Shown: in pieces, positions 37,141 to 45,418 of the stretch | Layout of the letters: each line of letters opens with the position of its first letter | Numbering within the stretch: the first letter of the stretch is position 1 | Source of the DNA: Rhodoplanes sp. | GTDB lineage: Bacteria > Pseudomonadota > Alphaproteobacteria > Rhizobiales > Xanthobacteraceae | Assembly (NCBI RefSeq): GCF_013377085.1 | Contig: NZ_JACAAX010000045.1 | Location: 1 to 57,196, forward strand | DNA length: 57,196 bases | Direction of reading: 5' to 3' | Notes under the pieces: generated by a model | Seen by the model: only the letters and a program-made list of their open reading frames with translations | Databases searched by the model: none | What the model was told of the DNA's origin: nothing | Program-made: the position numbers and the translations under genes

Positions 37141-38031
37141 CTAGGCGGTCGCCTGGGGCTTGCTCCGTGCCGCGTTCGTGTCCCGAACCGGCGGCAGGCC
37201 GAACATTCGGCCGTACTCCCGGGTGAACTGGGGCACGCTCTCGTAGCCGACCGCGAACGCCGCGCTGCTCGCCGACGCGCCCTCCGACAGCATCAGCCGC
37301 CGCGCCTCGATCAACCGCAGCTGCTTCTGGAACTGCAGCGGCGACAGCGAGGTCACACCGCGGAAGTGCTTGTGAAACGACGACGGACTCATCCCGGCCA
37401 CGGCCGCGAGGCGCTCGACCGGCAACGGCCGCGCGAACTCGGCCCGAAGCACCGCGACGGCGCGCGCCACGCGCTGGACGTGGCCTTCCGGCCAACCAAG
37501 CCGACGGATCGCCGTCCCGTGCCGGCCGGCCAACAGCCAGTAGTGCATCTCGCGCACGAGCTGCGCCTGCAGCACCGGCACCGATGCCGGGCGATCGATC
37601 AGCCGCATCAGCCGCAGCGCCGCATCGGCGACCTCGGCATCGGTGAGATCGACACGCACCGGCGACGGGTCGGCCCCGGACACCGCCTCCATCCGGGCCG
37701 CCAGATCGGCGACGACGGCGGGGTCCAGCTCGAGCACCAGCGACAGATAGGGCGCGGCGGTGCTGGCGCGGGTGATCTGGCTGACGGTCGGCACATCGGC
37801 CGTGATCAGGAGCGAGTCGTCAGCCGAGAACGAAAAGCCGCGTGTCCCCATGGTGACGTGCTTGCTCCCCTGCACCACAAGGCAGATCAGCGGCCGGGAG
37901 ATGGCGTAGACGAGATCGCTCGGCGCGGTCGCGCGCACGGTCGTGAGGCCCGGGATCGGCGTGCGGGCGATCCCCGCCGCATCGGCATGGGCCTCGCCGT
38001 GGCGGCGGACGGCATCGAGAAGCGTCGTCAT
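37141..38031 (-). CDS. AraC family transcriptional regulator
   Basis: This 296-residue protein has an AraC_N-type sensor half (LICLVVQGSKHVTMGTRGFSFSADDSLLITADVPTVS in blocks) and a C-terminal double helix-turn-helix: PLPVERLAAVAGMSPSSFHKHFRGVTSLSPLQFQKQLRLIEAR, then SAAFAVGYESVPQFTREYGRMFG. This subgroup often controls a divergently placed oxidoreductase gene, as here. The 142-base gap to the SDR gene should contain the operator. Effector unknown. Confidence 0.9.
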   Translation of the reverse strand: MTTLLDAVRRHGEAHADAAGIARTPIPGLTTVRATAPSDLVYAISRPLICLVVQGSKHVTMGTRGFSFSADDSLLITADVPTVSQITRASTAAPYLSLVLELDPAVVADLAARMEAVSGADPSPVRVDLTDAEVADAALRLMRLIDRPASVPVLQAQLVREMHYWLLAGRHGTAIRRLGWPEGHVQRVARAVAVLRAEFARPLPVERLAAVAGMSPSSFHKHFRGVTSLSPLQFQKQLRLIEARRLMLSEGASASSAAFAVGYESVPQFTREYGRMFGLPPVRDTNAARSKPQATA

Positions 38032-38173
38032 GGCGCGATCCTATCCGGTCTCGGCCCGCCCCGCACCGATTTTGGAGGATCAGGCAAGAAACGTCGAGGT
38101 TCCGGCAACCGCGATGGGCGTCCAGGCGGCATATCGAGGGCGCCGATCACACGACGAAAGGACCCCCCCTCCC

Positions 38174-38929
38174 ATGACCAAGATCACCCTCGTCACCGGT
38201 GCCAGCCGCGGCCTCGGGCGCGCCACCGCCCTCGCCGTCGCCCGACAGGGCGGCGATGTCGTCCTCACCTTCCAGAGCCGAGCAGACGATGCAAAAGCCG
38301 TCGTCCAGGAGATTCAGGCAATGGGCCGCAAGGCCGTCGCCCTGCCGCTCGACACCGGCGACGTCGCCGCCTTCGCGCCGTTCGCCGAGCGCCTGCGAAC
38401 GGCGCTGCGCGACACCTTCGGACGCGAGACGTTCGACCACCTCGTCAACAACGCCGGACACGGCGACTGCGCCCTCATCGGTGAGACCACCGAAGCGCAG
38501 TTCGACCGCCTGGTGAACGTCCACTTCAAGGGCGTCTACTTCCTCACCCAGACGCTGCTGCCGCTCGTCGCCGACGGCGGTCGCATCGTGAACCTGTCCT
38601 CCGGCCTGACCCGCGTGACGTTCCCGGGCTACGCCGCCTACGCGGCCGTGAAAGGTGCCGTCGAGGTGCTGACCCGCTACATGGCCAAGGAGCTCGGCCG
38701 GCGAGGCATCGCCGTGAACACGGTGGCGCCGGGCGCGATCGAGACCGACTTCGGCGGCGGCGCGGTGCGCGACAATCGGGAGATCAACAAGGTCTTCGCC
38801 GACATGACGGCACTCGGCCGCGCCGGCCTGCCGGACGACATCGGCCCGATGATCGCGAGCCTGCTGTCCGGAGACGCCCGATGGGTGAACGCACAGCGGA
38901 TCGAGGTGTCCGGCGGCCAGGGCATCTGA
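38174..38929 (+). CDS. Short-chain dehydrogenase/reductase
   Basis: This 251-residue classical SDR has the cofactor motif TGASRGLGRATA, the NNAGHG motif, the catalytic serine in NLSSGLTR and the YAAYAAVKG tyrosine/lysine pair. The C-terminus ARWVNAQRIEVSGGQGI is typical. The residues after the second strand (TFQSRADDAK, with S/R) favour NADP(H). Substrate unknown. It is divergent from the AraC-type gene, its likely regulator. Ribosome site is weak (poly-C before ATG 38174). Confidence 0.9.
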   Translation: MTKITLVTGASRGLGRATALAVARQGGDVVLTFQSRADDAKAVVQEIQAMGRKAVALPLDTGDVAAFAPFAERLRTALRDTFGRETFDHLVNNAGHGDCALIGETTEAQFDRLVNVHFKGVYFLTQTLLPLVADGGRIVNLSSGLTRVTFPGYAAYAAVKGAVEVLTRYMAKELGRRGIAVNTVAPGAIETDFGGGAVRDNREINKVFADMTALGRAGLPDDIGPMIASLLSGDARWVNAQRIEVSGGQGI

Positions 38930-38933
38930 CACC

Positions 38934-39055
38934 AGCCGCCATATACTCTGAGTCGTCATACGCGGGCTCGACCCGCGTATCCATCTCGAGAAAAAGCTTT
39001 CTTTTCCGTAGCTTGATGGATGGCCGGGTCAAACCGGCCATGACGCGAAGGGGCG
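38934..39055. repeat. Palindromic intergenic element, GTCATACGCGGG family, copy 2
   Basis: This copy has the same TACGCGGGCTCGACCCGCGTA hairpin, GTAGCTTGATGGATGG segment and GGCCGGGTCAAACCGGCC hairpin as the copy at 16308. It too lies between convergent 3' ends (SDR and xerD). Confidence 0.8.
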
Positions 39056-39167
39056 AAGCCAGTGACGCTGGTATGACACGGGAGCCGGCTGATCTGTTCG
39101 TTCGTCGTTCAGGGGCGTCGCGCCACCACGAATGACGGTCGGTGATGATGCCGCCGCTGGCGCCGCC

Positions 39168-40211
39168 CTACTCCTCGTCCGCCAGCGGATGGAGGTCGCG
39201 CACGAGGCTCTTGAGACGCTCCTCGAGGACGTGAGTGTAGATCTGCGTCGTCGAGATGTCGGCATGGCCGAGCAGCATCTGGACCGAGCGCAGATCGGCG
39301 CCGTTCTGCAGCAGGTGGCTGGCGAAAGCGTGGCGCAGCACGTGCGGGCTGATCCGGTCGGGGCGGATGCCGGCGGCGACGGCCAGATCCTTCAGCTCGC
39401 GGGCGGCATGCTGGCGGGTCAGATGGCCGCTCTCGCCGAAGGACGGAAACAGCCACTTGCCGCCCTCGGCGAGGCCCGCCTCCGTCAACGCCGCGAGCCA
39501 CTCCCGCATGGCGGCGCGGGCGGCGTCGTTGAGGATGACCATGCGGTCCTTGTCGCCCTTGCCGCGCACCACCAGCATGCGCTCGTCGCGCCGCGCCGCC
39601 GCCGCCGGCAGCGCGATCAGCTCGGAGACACGCAGACCGGTCGCGTAGAGAACCTCGAGCAGGCAGATCAGCCGCAGCGCGCGGCGGCGCTCGCCGTCCG
39701 GCTGCTCGGGACGCGTCGCCAACTCCCGCGCCGTCCCGATCAGCCGGTCGACCTCGGCGACCGACAGGATTTTCGGCAGCGTGCGGCCGCGCCGCGGCCC
39801 CTCGATGACGGCGGCGGGGTCGTCCTTGCGGTGCCCCTCGGCATAGAGAAACCGGTAGAGCTGGCGGATCGCCGACAGTTTTCGCGCGACCGAGGTGGGC
39901 TTGAAGCCGCGCGCCGCGAGGCCGGCCAGGTAGGCCCGCAGATCCTCGGTGCGCGCCTCCGCGATGGTGCGGCCAATGGCGGCGAGCCGGGCCGTGACGT
40001 CGGCGAGATCGTGCGCATAGGCGTCGAGCGTGTTGGCGCCGGCGCCGCGCTCGGCCGCGATCATGTCGAGGAAGAGGTCGACGTGGCGGTCGACCACCGT
40101 GCGGGCTTTCTTGGGACGCCCGCGCCGGACTTTTGCGGGCGTGGCCTTTCCGACGGATTTGGCGGCCGGCTTGGCGGCGGCTTTCGGGGCGGCCGACGGC
40201 GTCCGGGTCAT
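39168..40211 (-). CDS. xerD: Tyrosine recombinase XerD
   Basis: This 347-residue integrase-family recombinase resolves chromosome dimers at dif together with XerC. The catalytic set is complete: Arg in TGLRVSEL, Lys in GKGDKDRMV, His-x-x-Arg in HVLRHAFASHLL, His in LGHADISTTQIYTHV and Tyr in the same block. An N-terminal SAM-like core-binding domain starts at about residue 40. It is preceded by a basic Ala/Lys/Pro-rich tail (SAAPKAAAKPAAKSVGKATPAKVRRGRPKKAR) that is longer than in XerD of enterobacteria. It lies 5 bases after a 50-residue membrane protein gene. Confidence 0.9.
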   Translation of the reverse strand: MTRTPSAAPKAAAKPAAKSVGKATPAKVRRGRPKKARTVVDRHVDLFLDMIAAERGAGANTLDAYAHDLADVTARLAAIGRTIAEARTEDLRAYLAGLAARGFKPTSVARKLSAIRQLYRFLYAEGHRKDDPAAVIEGPRRGRTLPKILSVAEVDRLIGTARELATRPEQPDGERRRALRLICLLEVLYATGLRVSELIALPAAAARRDERMLVVRGKGDKDRMVILNDAARAAMREWLAALTEAGLAEGGKWLFPSFGESGHLTRQHAARELKDLAVAAGIRPDRISPHVLRHAFASHLLQNGADLRSVQMLLGHADISTTQIYTHVLEERLKSLVRDLHPLADEE

Positions 40212-40216
40212 CGCGG

Positions 40217-40369
40217 TCAGCGCTGCGGCTTGACGAAGCGATCGGGCGGCACCGCGACGCTGATCTCGCGCGGCTTCACGTCGACGAACAGGGTGAGAGC
40301 CAGCATCCCCGCATAGATCAGGCCGCCGATCACGGCGACGACTGCGAGAAAGCGAAACAGGCTGGGCAT
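40217..40369 (-). CDS. Conserved small single-pass membrane protein, 50 residues
   Basis: ATG 40369 opens a 51-codon frame: an N-terminal membrane helix (LFRFLAVVAVIGGLIYAGML), then a short periplasmic tail with VDVKPREISVAVP and the end PDRFVKPQR. The stop lies 5 bases before the xerD start, so the two are in one operon. From memory, similar tiny proteins sit between xerD and aroK in Hyphomicrobiales, often mislabelled. Coding evidence is the hydrophobic helix, the conserved-looking DRFVKP tail and the tight spacing. Function unknown. Confidence 0.75.
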   Translation of the reverse strand: MPSLFRFLAVVAVIGGLIYAGMLALTLFVDVKPREISVAVPPDRFVKPQR

Positions 40370-40472
40370 GGATCCTGCGGCGCCTCGGGGCCAAGTCGGG
40401 GATACCGACTACGATCATGTTCGCCGGCCCCTGGCAAGGCCCGTGCGCGGCCGGCGGACGGACGAGCCCCGG

Positions 40473-41717
40473 TCAGGCGCGGGCGAGCGGCAGCTCGACC
40501 CGGAAGCAGCTCGCCGTCGCGGGCCCCGGCGCGACCATCGCGTCGCCGCCATGCAGGCGGGCGATCTGTCGCACCAGCGACAGGCCCAGGCCCGCCCCGC
40601 GCGAATCGCCGGCGAGCCGGAAGAACGGCGCGAACACCTGCTCGCGCTGCGCCGCCGGAATGCCAGGCCCGCCGTCGGCGACGGTCAGCACGGCGCGGCG
40701 GCCTTCGACGGCGAGGCCGACCCGGACGGGCGGGGCGCCGTAGCGCTCGGCGTTCTCCAAGAGATTGCGAATCATCCGGCACAGCAGGCGCGGGTCGCCG
40801 GCGAGCGTCACCGGCGTGCCGTCGAGCGTGCAGTCCCAGCGGGCGCATTCCTCGGCGGCGAGCGCGAGCATATCGACCTCCTCGCTCGCCGGCGGCGTCG
40901 CGATGGAATCGAGCCGGCTGGCCAAGAGGATCTCGTCGATCAGCCCATCCAGCTCGGCGATGTCGCGCTCCAGATCCGTGGCGTGGCGCGGATCGGGCCG
41001 CGTCTTCATCAGCTCGACCCCGAGCCGGATGCGGGCGAGCGGCGTGCGCAGCTCGTGCGAGGCGTTGGCGAGCAGCAGCCGATGCGCCCCGACCAGCTCC
41101 TCGATCCTTGTGGCGGCGCGGTTGAAGCTCGCCGCCAGGCGGGCAACCTCGTCGCGGCCCTCGACCGGCACGCGCGCGGCGAGATGGCCGGCCCCCAGCG
41201 TCTCGACGCCGGCCTGCAGGGTTTCGAGGCGCCGGGTCAGCCCGCGCACCACCGGGAACGCGGCGACCGCCACCACCAGGGCGATCACGGCCAGCGCCGC
41301 CATCAGGGCCAGCACCGGGCTGCGGTGGCGGGGCGGCGGCCGCGCGACGAGCCAGCGATCGTCCGGCAGACGGAACACCCAGGCGGGGCCGCCGGGGCCG
41401 TAGACGAGGCCGGAGTCGCGGGTCGGATCAGGTGGCGGCAGCGGCCGGCCGACCGCGGCGATCGGCTGGAGGGTCGCGTCGTAGAGGGCGATGTCGAGGC
41501 GCAGCCGGCGGCCGAGCTGGGCGAGCGCGTCCTGCTGGGCAGCGTGCGGCGCATCCGATGGCGGCAGCGCCACGGCGGCGAGCTCGCCGGCGATCTCGAA
41601 AGCCTGCCCGACCGGCGGACCGCCGGGACCGAACCGCCAGATGGCGCCGGCGACCAGCACCAGCAGCACCAGCGAGCCGACGATGGTCAGGTAGATCTTG
41701 TGATAGAGGCGGCGCAT
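40473..41717 (-). CDS. Two-component sensor histidine kinase
   Basis: This 414-residue kinase has two membrane helices (residues about 9-27 and 134-156) around a periplasmic sensor of about 105 residues, then a HAMP linker. The HisKA domain has NASHELRTPLARIRLG with His221 as phospho-site, and the HATPase domain has NLLENAERYG, DGGPGIP and GAGLGLSLVRQIARLHGG. It is the last gene of a Spy/CpxP-like, response regulator, kinase operon, an arrangement that recalls CpxP-CpxR-CpxA. Its ribosome site GGAGGG lies inside a palindromic element that begins only 5 bases upstream of the ATG. Confidence 0.92.
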   Translation of the reverse strand: MRRLYHKIYLTIVGSLVLLVLVAGAIWRFGPGGPPVGQAFEIAGELAAVALPPSDAPHAAQQDALAQLGRRLRLDIALYDATLQPIAAVGRPLPPPDPTRDSGLVYGPGGPAWVFRLPDDRWLVARPPPRHRSPVLALMAALAVIALVVAVAAFPVVRGLTRRLETLQAGVETLGAGHLAARVPVEGRDEVARLAASFNRAATRIEELVGAHRLLLANASHELRTPLARIRLGVELMKTRPDPRHATDLERDIAELDGLIDEILLASRLDSIATPPASEEVDMLALAAEECARWDCTLDGTPVTLAGDPRLLCRMIRNLLENAERYGAPPVRVGLAVEGRRAVLTVADGGPGIPAAQREQVFAPFFRLAGDSRGAGLGLSLVRQIARLHGGDAMVAPGPATASCFRVELPLARA

Positions 41718-41721
41718 CAGC

Positions 41722-41866
41722 CTTCACCCTCCCCTGGAGGGGGAGGGTCGGGCGGCCGCGAAGCGGACGTCCGGGGTGGGGTGAAGCCCCGCGGACCGGA
41801 GAGGCCGTTCACCCCCTCCCGGCGGACTTCGTCCGCCGACCTCCCCCCTCCAGGGGGAGGTGAAGG
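41722..41866. repeat. Palindromic element, CTTCACCCTCCCC family, copy 1
   Basis: The ends are CTTCACCCTCCCCTGGAGGG and CCTCCAGGGGGAGGTGAAG. Inner hairpins include GTCCGCTTCGCGG-type and CGGCGGACTTCGTCCGCCG. The related copy is at 46911-47051. It separates the response regulator 3' end from the kinase start within one operon. Confidence 0.8.
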
Positions 41867-41905
41867 GCGTGCGATCCGCTCGACATGCGCCTCGGGCCGA
41901 CATCC

Positions 41906-42595
41906 TCACTCCTGCGCCTTCGCAAAAACATAGCCGGCGCCCCGGACCGTGATGACGCGGCGGGGCTTCTTGGGGTCGTCCTCGATGGCGGCGCGGATGC
42001 GCGAGACATGCACGTCGATCGAGCGGTCGAAGGCCTCCAGCCGCTCGTTCTTGACCTCGTCCATGATCGCCTCGCGGGTCATCACCCGGCCGGCATGGCG
42101 GGCGAGCACCAGCAGGAGCTCGAACTGATAGCTGGTCAGCGCCCTGGGCTCGCCGTCGAGCCGCGCCTGGCGGGCGCCGAGATCGATCTCCAGGCGTCCG
42201 AAGCGCATCACCTCGGCCAGATCCATGCCGCCCTTCGAGCGCCGCAGCACGGCCTTGAGCCGCGCCAAAAGCTCGCGCGGCTCGAACGGCTTCGGCAGAT
42301 AGTCGTCGGCGCCGACCTCGAGCCCGATCACCCGGTCCATGGCATCGCCGCGCGCCGTCAGCATCAGGATCGGGGTGCGGGCCTTCGCCCGGATGGTGCG
42401 GCAGACCTCGAGCCCGTCGATGTCGGGCAGCATCAGGTCGAGCACCAGCGCATCGAAGGTATGGCGACCGTGCAGCGTGATGCCGGCCTGGCCGGTCGCC
42501 GCCACCGTGACGTCGAAGCCGGCCTGGCCGAGATAGCTCTTCACCATCTCGGCGAGCCGGGCGTCGTCCTCGATCAGCAGGATGTGGTCGGTCAT
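41906..42595 (-). CDS. OmpR-family response regulator
   Basis: This 229-residue regulator has a receiver domain with the acidic pair ED-D near residues 9-11, the phospho-acceptor D53 in LVLDLMLPDIDG, the switch threonine in ILMLTARGD and lysine in LPKPFEPREL. A C-terminal winged helix follows, with LTSYQFELLLVLARHAGRVMTREAIMDEV and DVHVSRIRAAIEDDPKKPRRVITVRGAGYVF. It resembles CpxR/RstA. The candidate target is the GTAAA-N5-GTAAA box upstream of the operon (43438-43452). Confidence 0.93.
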   Translation of the reverse strand: MTDHILLIEDDARLAEMVKSYLGQAGFDVTVAATGQAGITLHGRHTFDALVLDLMLPDIDGLEVCRTIRAKARTPILMLTARGDAMDRVIGLEVGADDYLPKPFEPRELLARLKAVLRRSKGGMDLAEVMRFGRLEIDLGARQARLDGEPRALTSYQFELLLVLARHAGRVMTREAIMDEVKNERLEAFDRSIDVHVSRIRAAIEDDPKKPRRVITVRGAGYVFAKAQE

Positions 42596-42711
42596 GGAAC
42601 GGTTGTGGGCGGGCCAGCGGCGGGAGCACGAATCCAAGACGACAGTGTAGAGCGTCGCCGTCCGGGGTGGAAACGGCGACGCTCCGTCGGCGGCAGGACG
42701 GCGGCGGGGAC

Positions 42712-43308
42712 TTATCCGCGCGACCAGCCGCGCATGAAACCGGCCGGGGGCAGCCGGTCGTTCAGCTTGCGGCGCTGCTCGGGGGTCAGCACCTCGGCGG
42801 CGTCGCCGAGCGCCTGGGCGACGCGCTTGCTGGCGGCGTCGGCGAGGGTGATCTGCTCGGCCCGCAGCTTCTCGATCGCGGCGCGGTCGACCGTCTGGGC
42901 GACCAGGAGATCGCGCGCCTGGCCGCGCGCCGCCATCAGCTTCTCGCGCATCGGCAGCACGTCCTTGACGGCCGCCTTGACGATGGTGCGCAGCTTGTCC
43001 TGCTGCTCGTTGGTCGCGTCGAGCTCGACCGCGAGATGGCGGACCATGCGATCGGCGCGCTGTTCGGCCTGGGCCGGATCGAAGGCGCCGCGGCCGAAGC
43101 CGGGGCCGAAACCAGGGCCGCCTTGGCCGAAATGCGGGCCGAAGCCCATGCCCATGCCCTGGCTGAACGACGTGGTGGCAAAGGCGCCGAGGCCAACCGC
43201 GCCGGCCAGAACGGCGGCGATCACATAGGGAGCGAGGCGGCGGCGCTTGGCCGGTGCCTGCGGCTGGGACGCGGACGCGGGCAGCGGGCCCGGAAGGTGG
43301 TCGGTCAT
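42712..43308 (-). CDS. Spy/CpxP-like periplasmic protein
   Basis: This 198-residue protein has an N-terminal membrane or signal helix (PYVIAAVLAGAVGLGAFATTSF), a Gly/Phe/Met-rich linker (QGMGMGFGPHFGQGGPGFGPGFG) and a helical domain with an LTxxQ-type motif (LTPEQRRKL). Such proteins are ATP-independent chaperones or repressors of a cognate sensor kinase, as CpxP is for CpxA. Met/His residues in the linker could bind copper or another metal (inference). AGGAGA precedes ATG 43308. It is the first gene of the operon with a response regulator and kinase. Confidence 0.82.
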   Translation of the reverse strand: MTDHLPGPLPASASQPQAPAKRRRLAPYVIAAVLAGAVGLGAFATTSFSQGMGMGFGPHFGQGGPGFGPGFGRGAFDPAQAEQRADRMVRHLAVELDATNEQQDKLRTIVKAAVKDVLPMREKLMAARGQARDLLVAQTVDRAAIEKLRAEQITLADAASKRVAQALGDAAEVLTPEQRRKLNDRLPPAGFMRGWSRG

Positions 43309-43437
43309 GGAAGGTCTCCTCGTGGTGTCGCAACGATCGTCGGGCGCTCGCCTCGCCGGTCGTCGTGGCGATGGGTCTCGGCCGTTCGGCCATGGCGACA
43401 CAGTCGTGGACGGCGGTTTCGGGGGCTTCTCGGGGAC

Positions 43438-43452
43438 GTAAAGTTTTGTAAA
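43438..43452 (+). promoter_or_regulatory. Candidate CpxR-type box GTAAA-N5-GTAAA
   Basis: Two GTAAA pentamers (43438-43442 and 43448-43452) are spaced by GTTTT, an exact match to the enterobacterial CpxR consensus. It lies 130 bases upstream of the spy-like gene (leftward) and 114 bases upstream of aroK (rightward). The AT-rich site stands out from its GC-rich surroundings. Confidence 0.55.
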
Positions 43453-43565
43453 GACGACCCGCCGGGCGTCTCGCCGGGCGAGCCGCAGAGCCGGCACGGC
43501 CGATGGACAGGCGGTGCCGGGGGTTGTATCGACCGAACATTCATCGAACGGATGATCCGGACCGC

Positions 43566-44252
43566 ATGACCGACATCGCCTTGCGCCCCCCTCCCGAGCC
43601 GTCGCCGCTCGCGCTCGCGGTCGCGCGCGCGCTCGACGGCCGCTCGCTCGTGCTGATCGGCATGATGGGGGCCGGCAAGTCGTCGATCGGCCGAAGGCTC
43701 GCCGCCCGCATGGGGCTGCCCTTCGTCGATGCCGACACCGAGATCGAGGCGGCTGCCGGCATGTCGATCCCCGACATCTTCGAGGAGCATGGCGAGGATT
43801 ATTTCCGCGCCGGCGAGGCGCGGGTGATCACCCGCCTGCTGGCCGACGGGCCCCGCGTGGTGGCGACCGGCGGCGGTGCTTTCATGAACCCGGGCACCCG
43901 CGACCTGATCGCCGACCGCAGCCTCTCGGTGTGGTTGAACGCCGAGCTCGACGTGTTGCTGCGGCGCATCCGCCGCCGCTCCGACCGGCCGCTGCTGCAG
44001 ACCGCCGATCCCGAGGCGACCCTGGCCAAGCTGATCGCCGAGCGCTATCCCGTCTACGCCGAGGCGGACCTGACGATTCAGTCCCGCGAGGTGCCGCACG
44101 ATGTCATCGTCGAGGAGATCGTCGCGGCGCTCGCCGCGCGTCTCGGCGTGACACGGCCTGGCGAGCCGGCCGATCGGACGGTCGATCAGCAGGCTGGGCC
44201 GCGATGCGGATCCCAGTCCGGGCCGGAGGCCGAAAAAGGACCCTTGTCATGA
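43566..44252 (+). CDS. aroK: Shikimate kinase
   Basis: This enzyme phosphorylates shikimate in aromatic amino acid synthesis. The 228-residue protein has the P-loop GMMGAGKSSIGRRLA, the shikimate-binding DADTEIE and GGGAFMNPGTR blocks and the lid RRRSDRPLL. It is longer than E. coli AroK because of an N-terminal extension of about 25 residues and a disordered C-terminal tail. ATG 43566 was chosen on domain extent. The stop overlaps the aroB start (ATGA), so the two pathway enzymes are coupled. Confidence 0.94.
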   Translation: MTDIALRPPPEPSPLALAVARALDGRSLVLIGMMGAGKSSIGRRLAARMGLPFVDADTEIEAAAGMSIPDIFEEHGEDYFRAGEARVITRLLADGPRVVATGGGAFMNPGTRDLIADRSLSVWLNAELDVLLRRIRRRSDRPLLQTADPEATLAKLIAERYPVYAEADLTIQSREVPHDVIVEEIVAALAARLGVTRPGEPADRTVDQQAGPRCGSQSGPEAEKGPLS

Positions 44253-45376
44253 ATGCTCCAACCCGCCCGGGCGAGCCCGTTCTGGTCGATGTCGCGCTCG
44301 GCGAGCGCGCCTACGACATCGTCATCGGGCGCGGGCTTCTGGCCTCGCTCGGTCCGCGGCTCGCCGCACTCAAGCCCGGCGCCAAGGCCGCCGTGGTGTG
44401 CGACGTCACGGTCGCGGCCCTGCATCTCGCCGCCGTCGAGGCGACGCTCGCCACCGCCGGCATTCCCTGCGCCCGCGTGATCGTGGCCGCCGGCGAAGGC
44501 TCGAAGAGCTTCGCCACGCTGGAGCGCGTCTGCGACGAGCTTCTGGCCGCCAAGATCGAGCGCGGCGACGTGGTGATCGCGCTCGGCGGCGGCGTCGTCG
44601 GCGACCTCTCCGGCTTCGCCGCGGCGATCACCCGGCGCGGCCTCGACTATGTCCAGGTGCCGACCACCCTGCTCGCCCAGGTCGACTCCTCGGTCGGCGG
44701 CAAGACGGCGATCAACTCGCGGCTCGGCAAGAACCTGGTCGGCGCCTTCCACCAGCCCATCCTGGTGGTGGCCGACACGGGCCTGCTCGACACGCTGTCG
44801 CAGCGCGAGTTCCGCGCCGGCTATGCCGAGGTGGCGAAATACGGCCTCTTGGGCGACGCCGCCTTCTTCACCTGGCTGGAAAGCAATGCGCACGACCTGT
44901 TTGCCGGCGGCCCGGCCCGCGAGCACGCGGTCGCCACCTGCTGCCGCATGAAGGCCGCGATCGTCGCCCGCGACGAGCGCGAGACCGGCGACCGGGCGCT
45001 GCTCAATCTCGGCCACACCTTCGGACATGCCTTCGAGGCGGCGGCCGGATTTTCCGCGCGCCTGCTGCACGGCGAGGCGGTGTCGCTCGGCATGGTGCTG
45101 GCGTTCCGCTTCTCGGCGCGGCTCGGCCTGCTGCCGAAGACCGACGTCGAGCGGGTGGAGAAGCACCTCGCCGAGATCGGCCTGCCGACCCGGGTCGCCG
45201 ACGTGTCGTTCCGCTGGCCCGACGCCGACCGCATGATGGATCTGATGGCGCAGGACAAGAAGGTGAAGCGCGGCAAGCTCACCTTCATCCTGGTGCGCGG
45301 CATCGGCCAGGCCTTCGTCACCCGCGACGTGGACCCGAACGACGTGCGCGCCTTCGTGGCGTCGCAGCTCGCGTGA
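44249..45376 (+). CDS. aroB: 3-dehydroquinate synthase
   Basis: This NAD-dependent enzyme closes the ring of DAHP, the second step of the shikimate pathway. At 375 residues it has VIALGGGVVGDLSGFAAA (NAD binding), VPTTLLAQVDSSVGGKTAIN, GYAEVAKYG and the metal-site histidines in NLGHTFGHAFE plus LLHGEAVSLGM. A ribosome site AAAGGA is present upstream of ATG 44249. Confidence 0.96.
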   Translation: MNAPTRPGEPVLVDVALGERAYDIVIGRGLLASLGPRLAALKPGAKAAVVCDVTVAALHLAAVEATLATAGIPCARVIVAAGEGSKSFATLERVCDELLAAKIERGDVVIALGGGVVGDLSGFAAAITRRGLDYVQVPTTLLAQVDSSVGGKTAINSRLGKNLVGAFHQPILVVADTGLLDTLSQREFRAGYAEVAKYGLLGDAAFFTWLESNAHDLFAGGPAREHAVATCCRMKAAIVARDERETGDRALLNLGHTFGHAFEAAAGFSARLLHGEAVSLGMVLAFRFSARLGLLPKTDVERVEKHLAEIGLPTRVADVSFRWPDADRMMDLMAQDKKVKRGKLTFILVRGIGQAFVTRDVDPNDVRAFVASQLA

Positions 45377-45418
45377 AAGACGCACGCGTCGGAGTTGACA
45401 TCGCGGTCGCGGCGCCAG

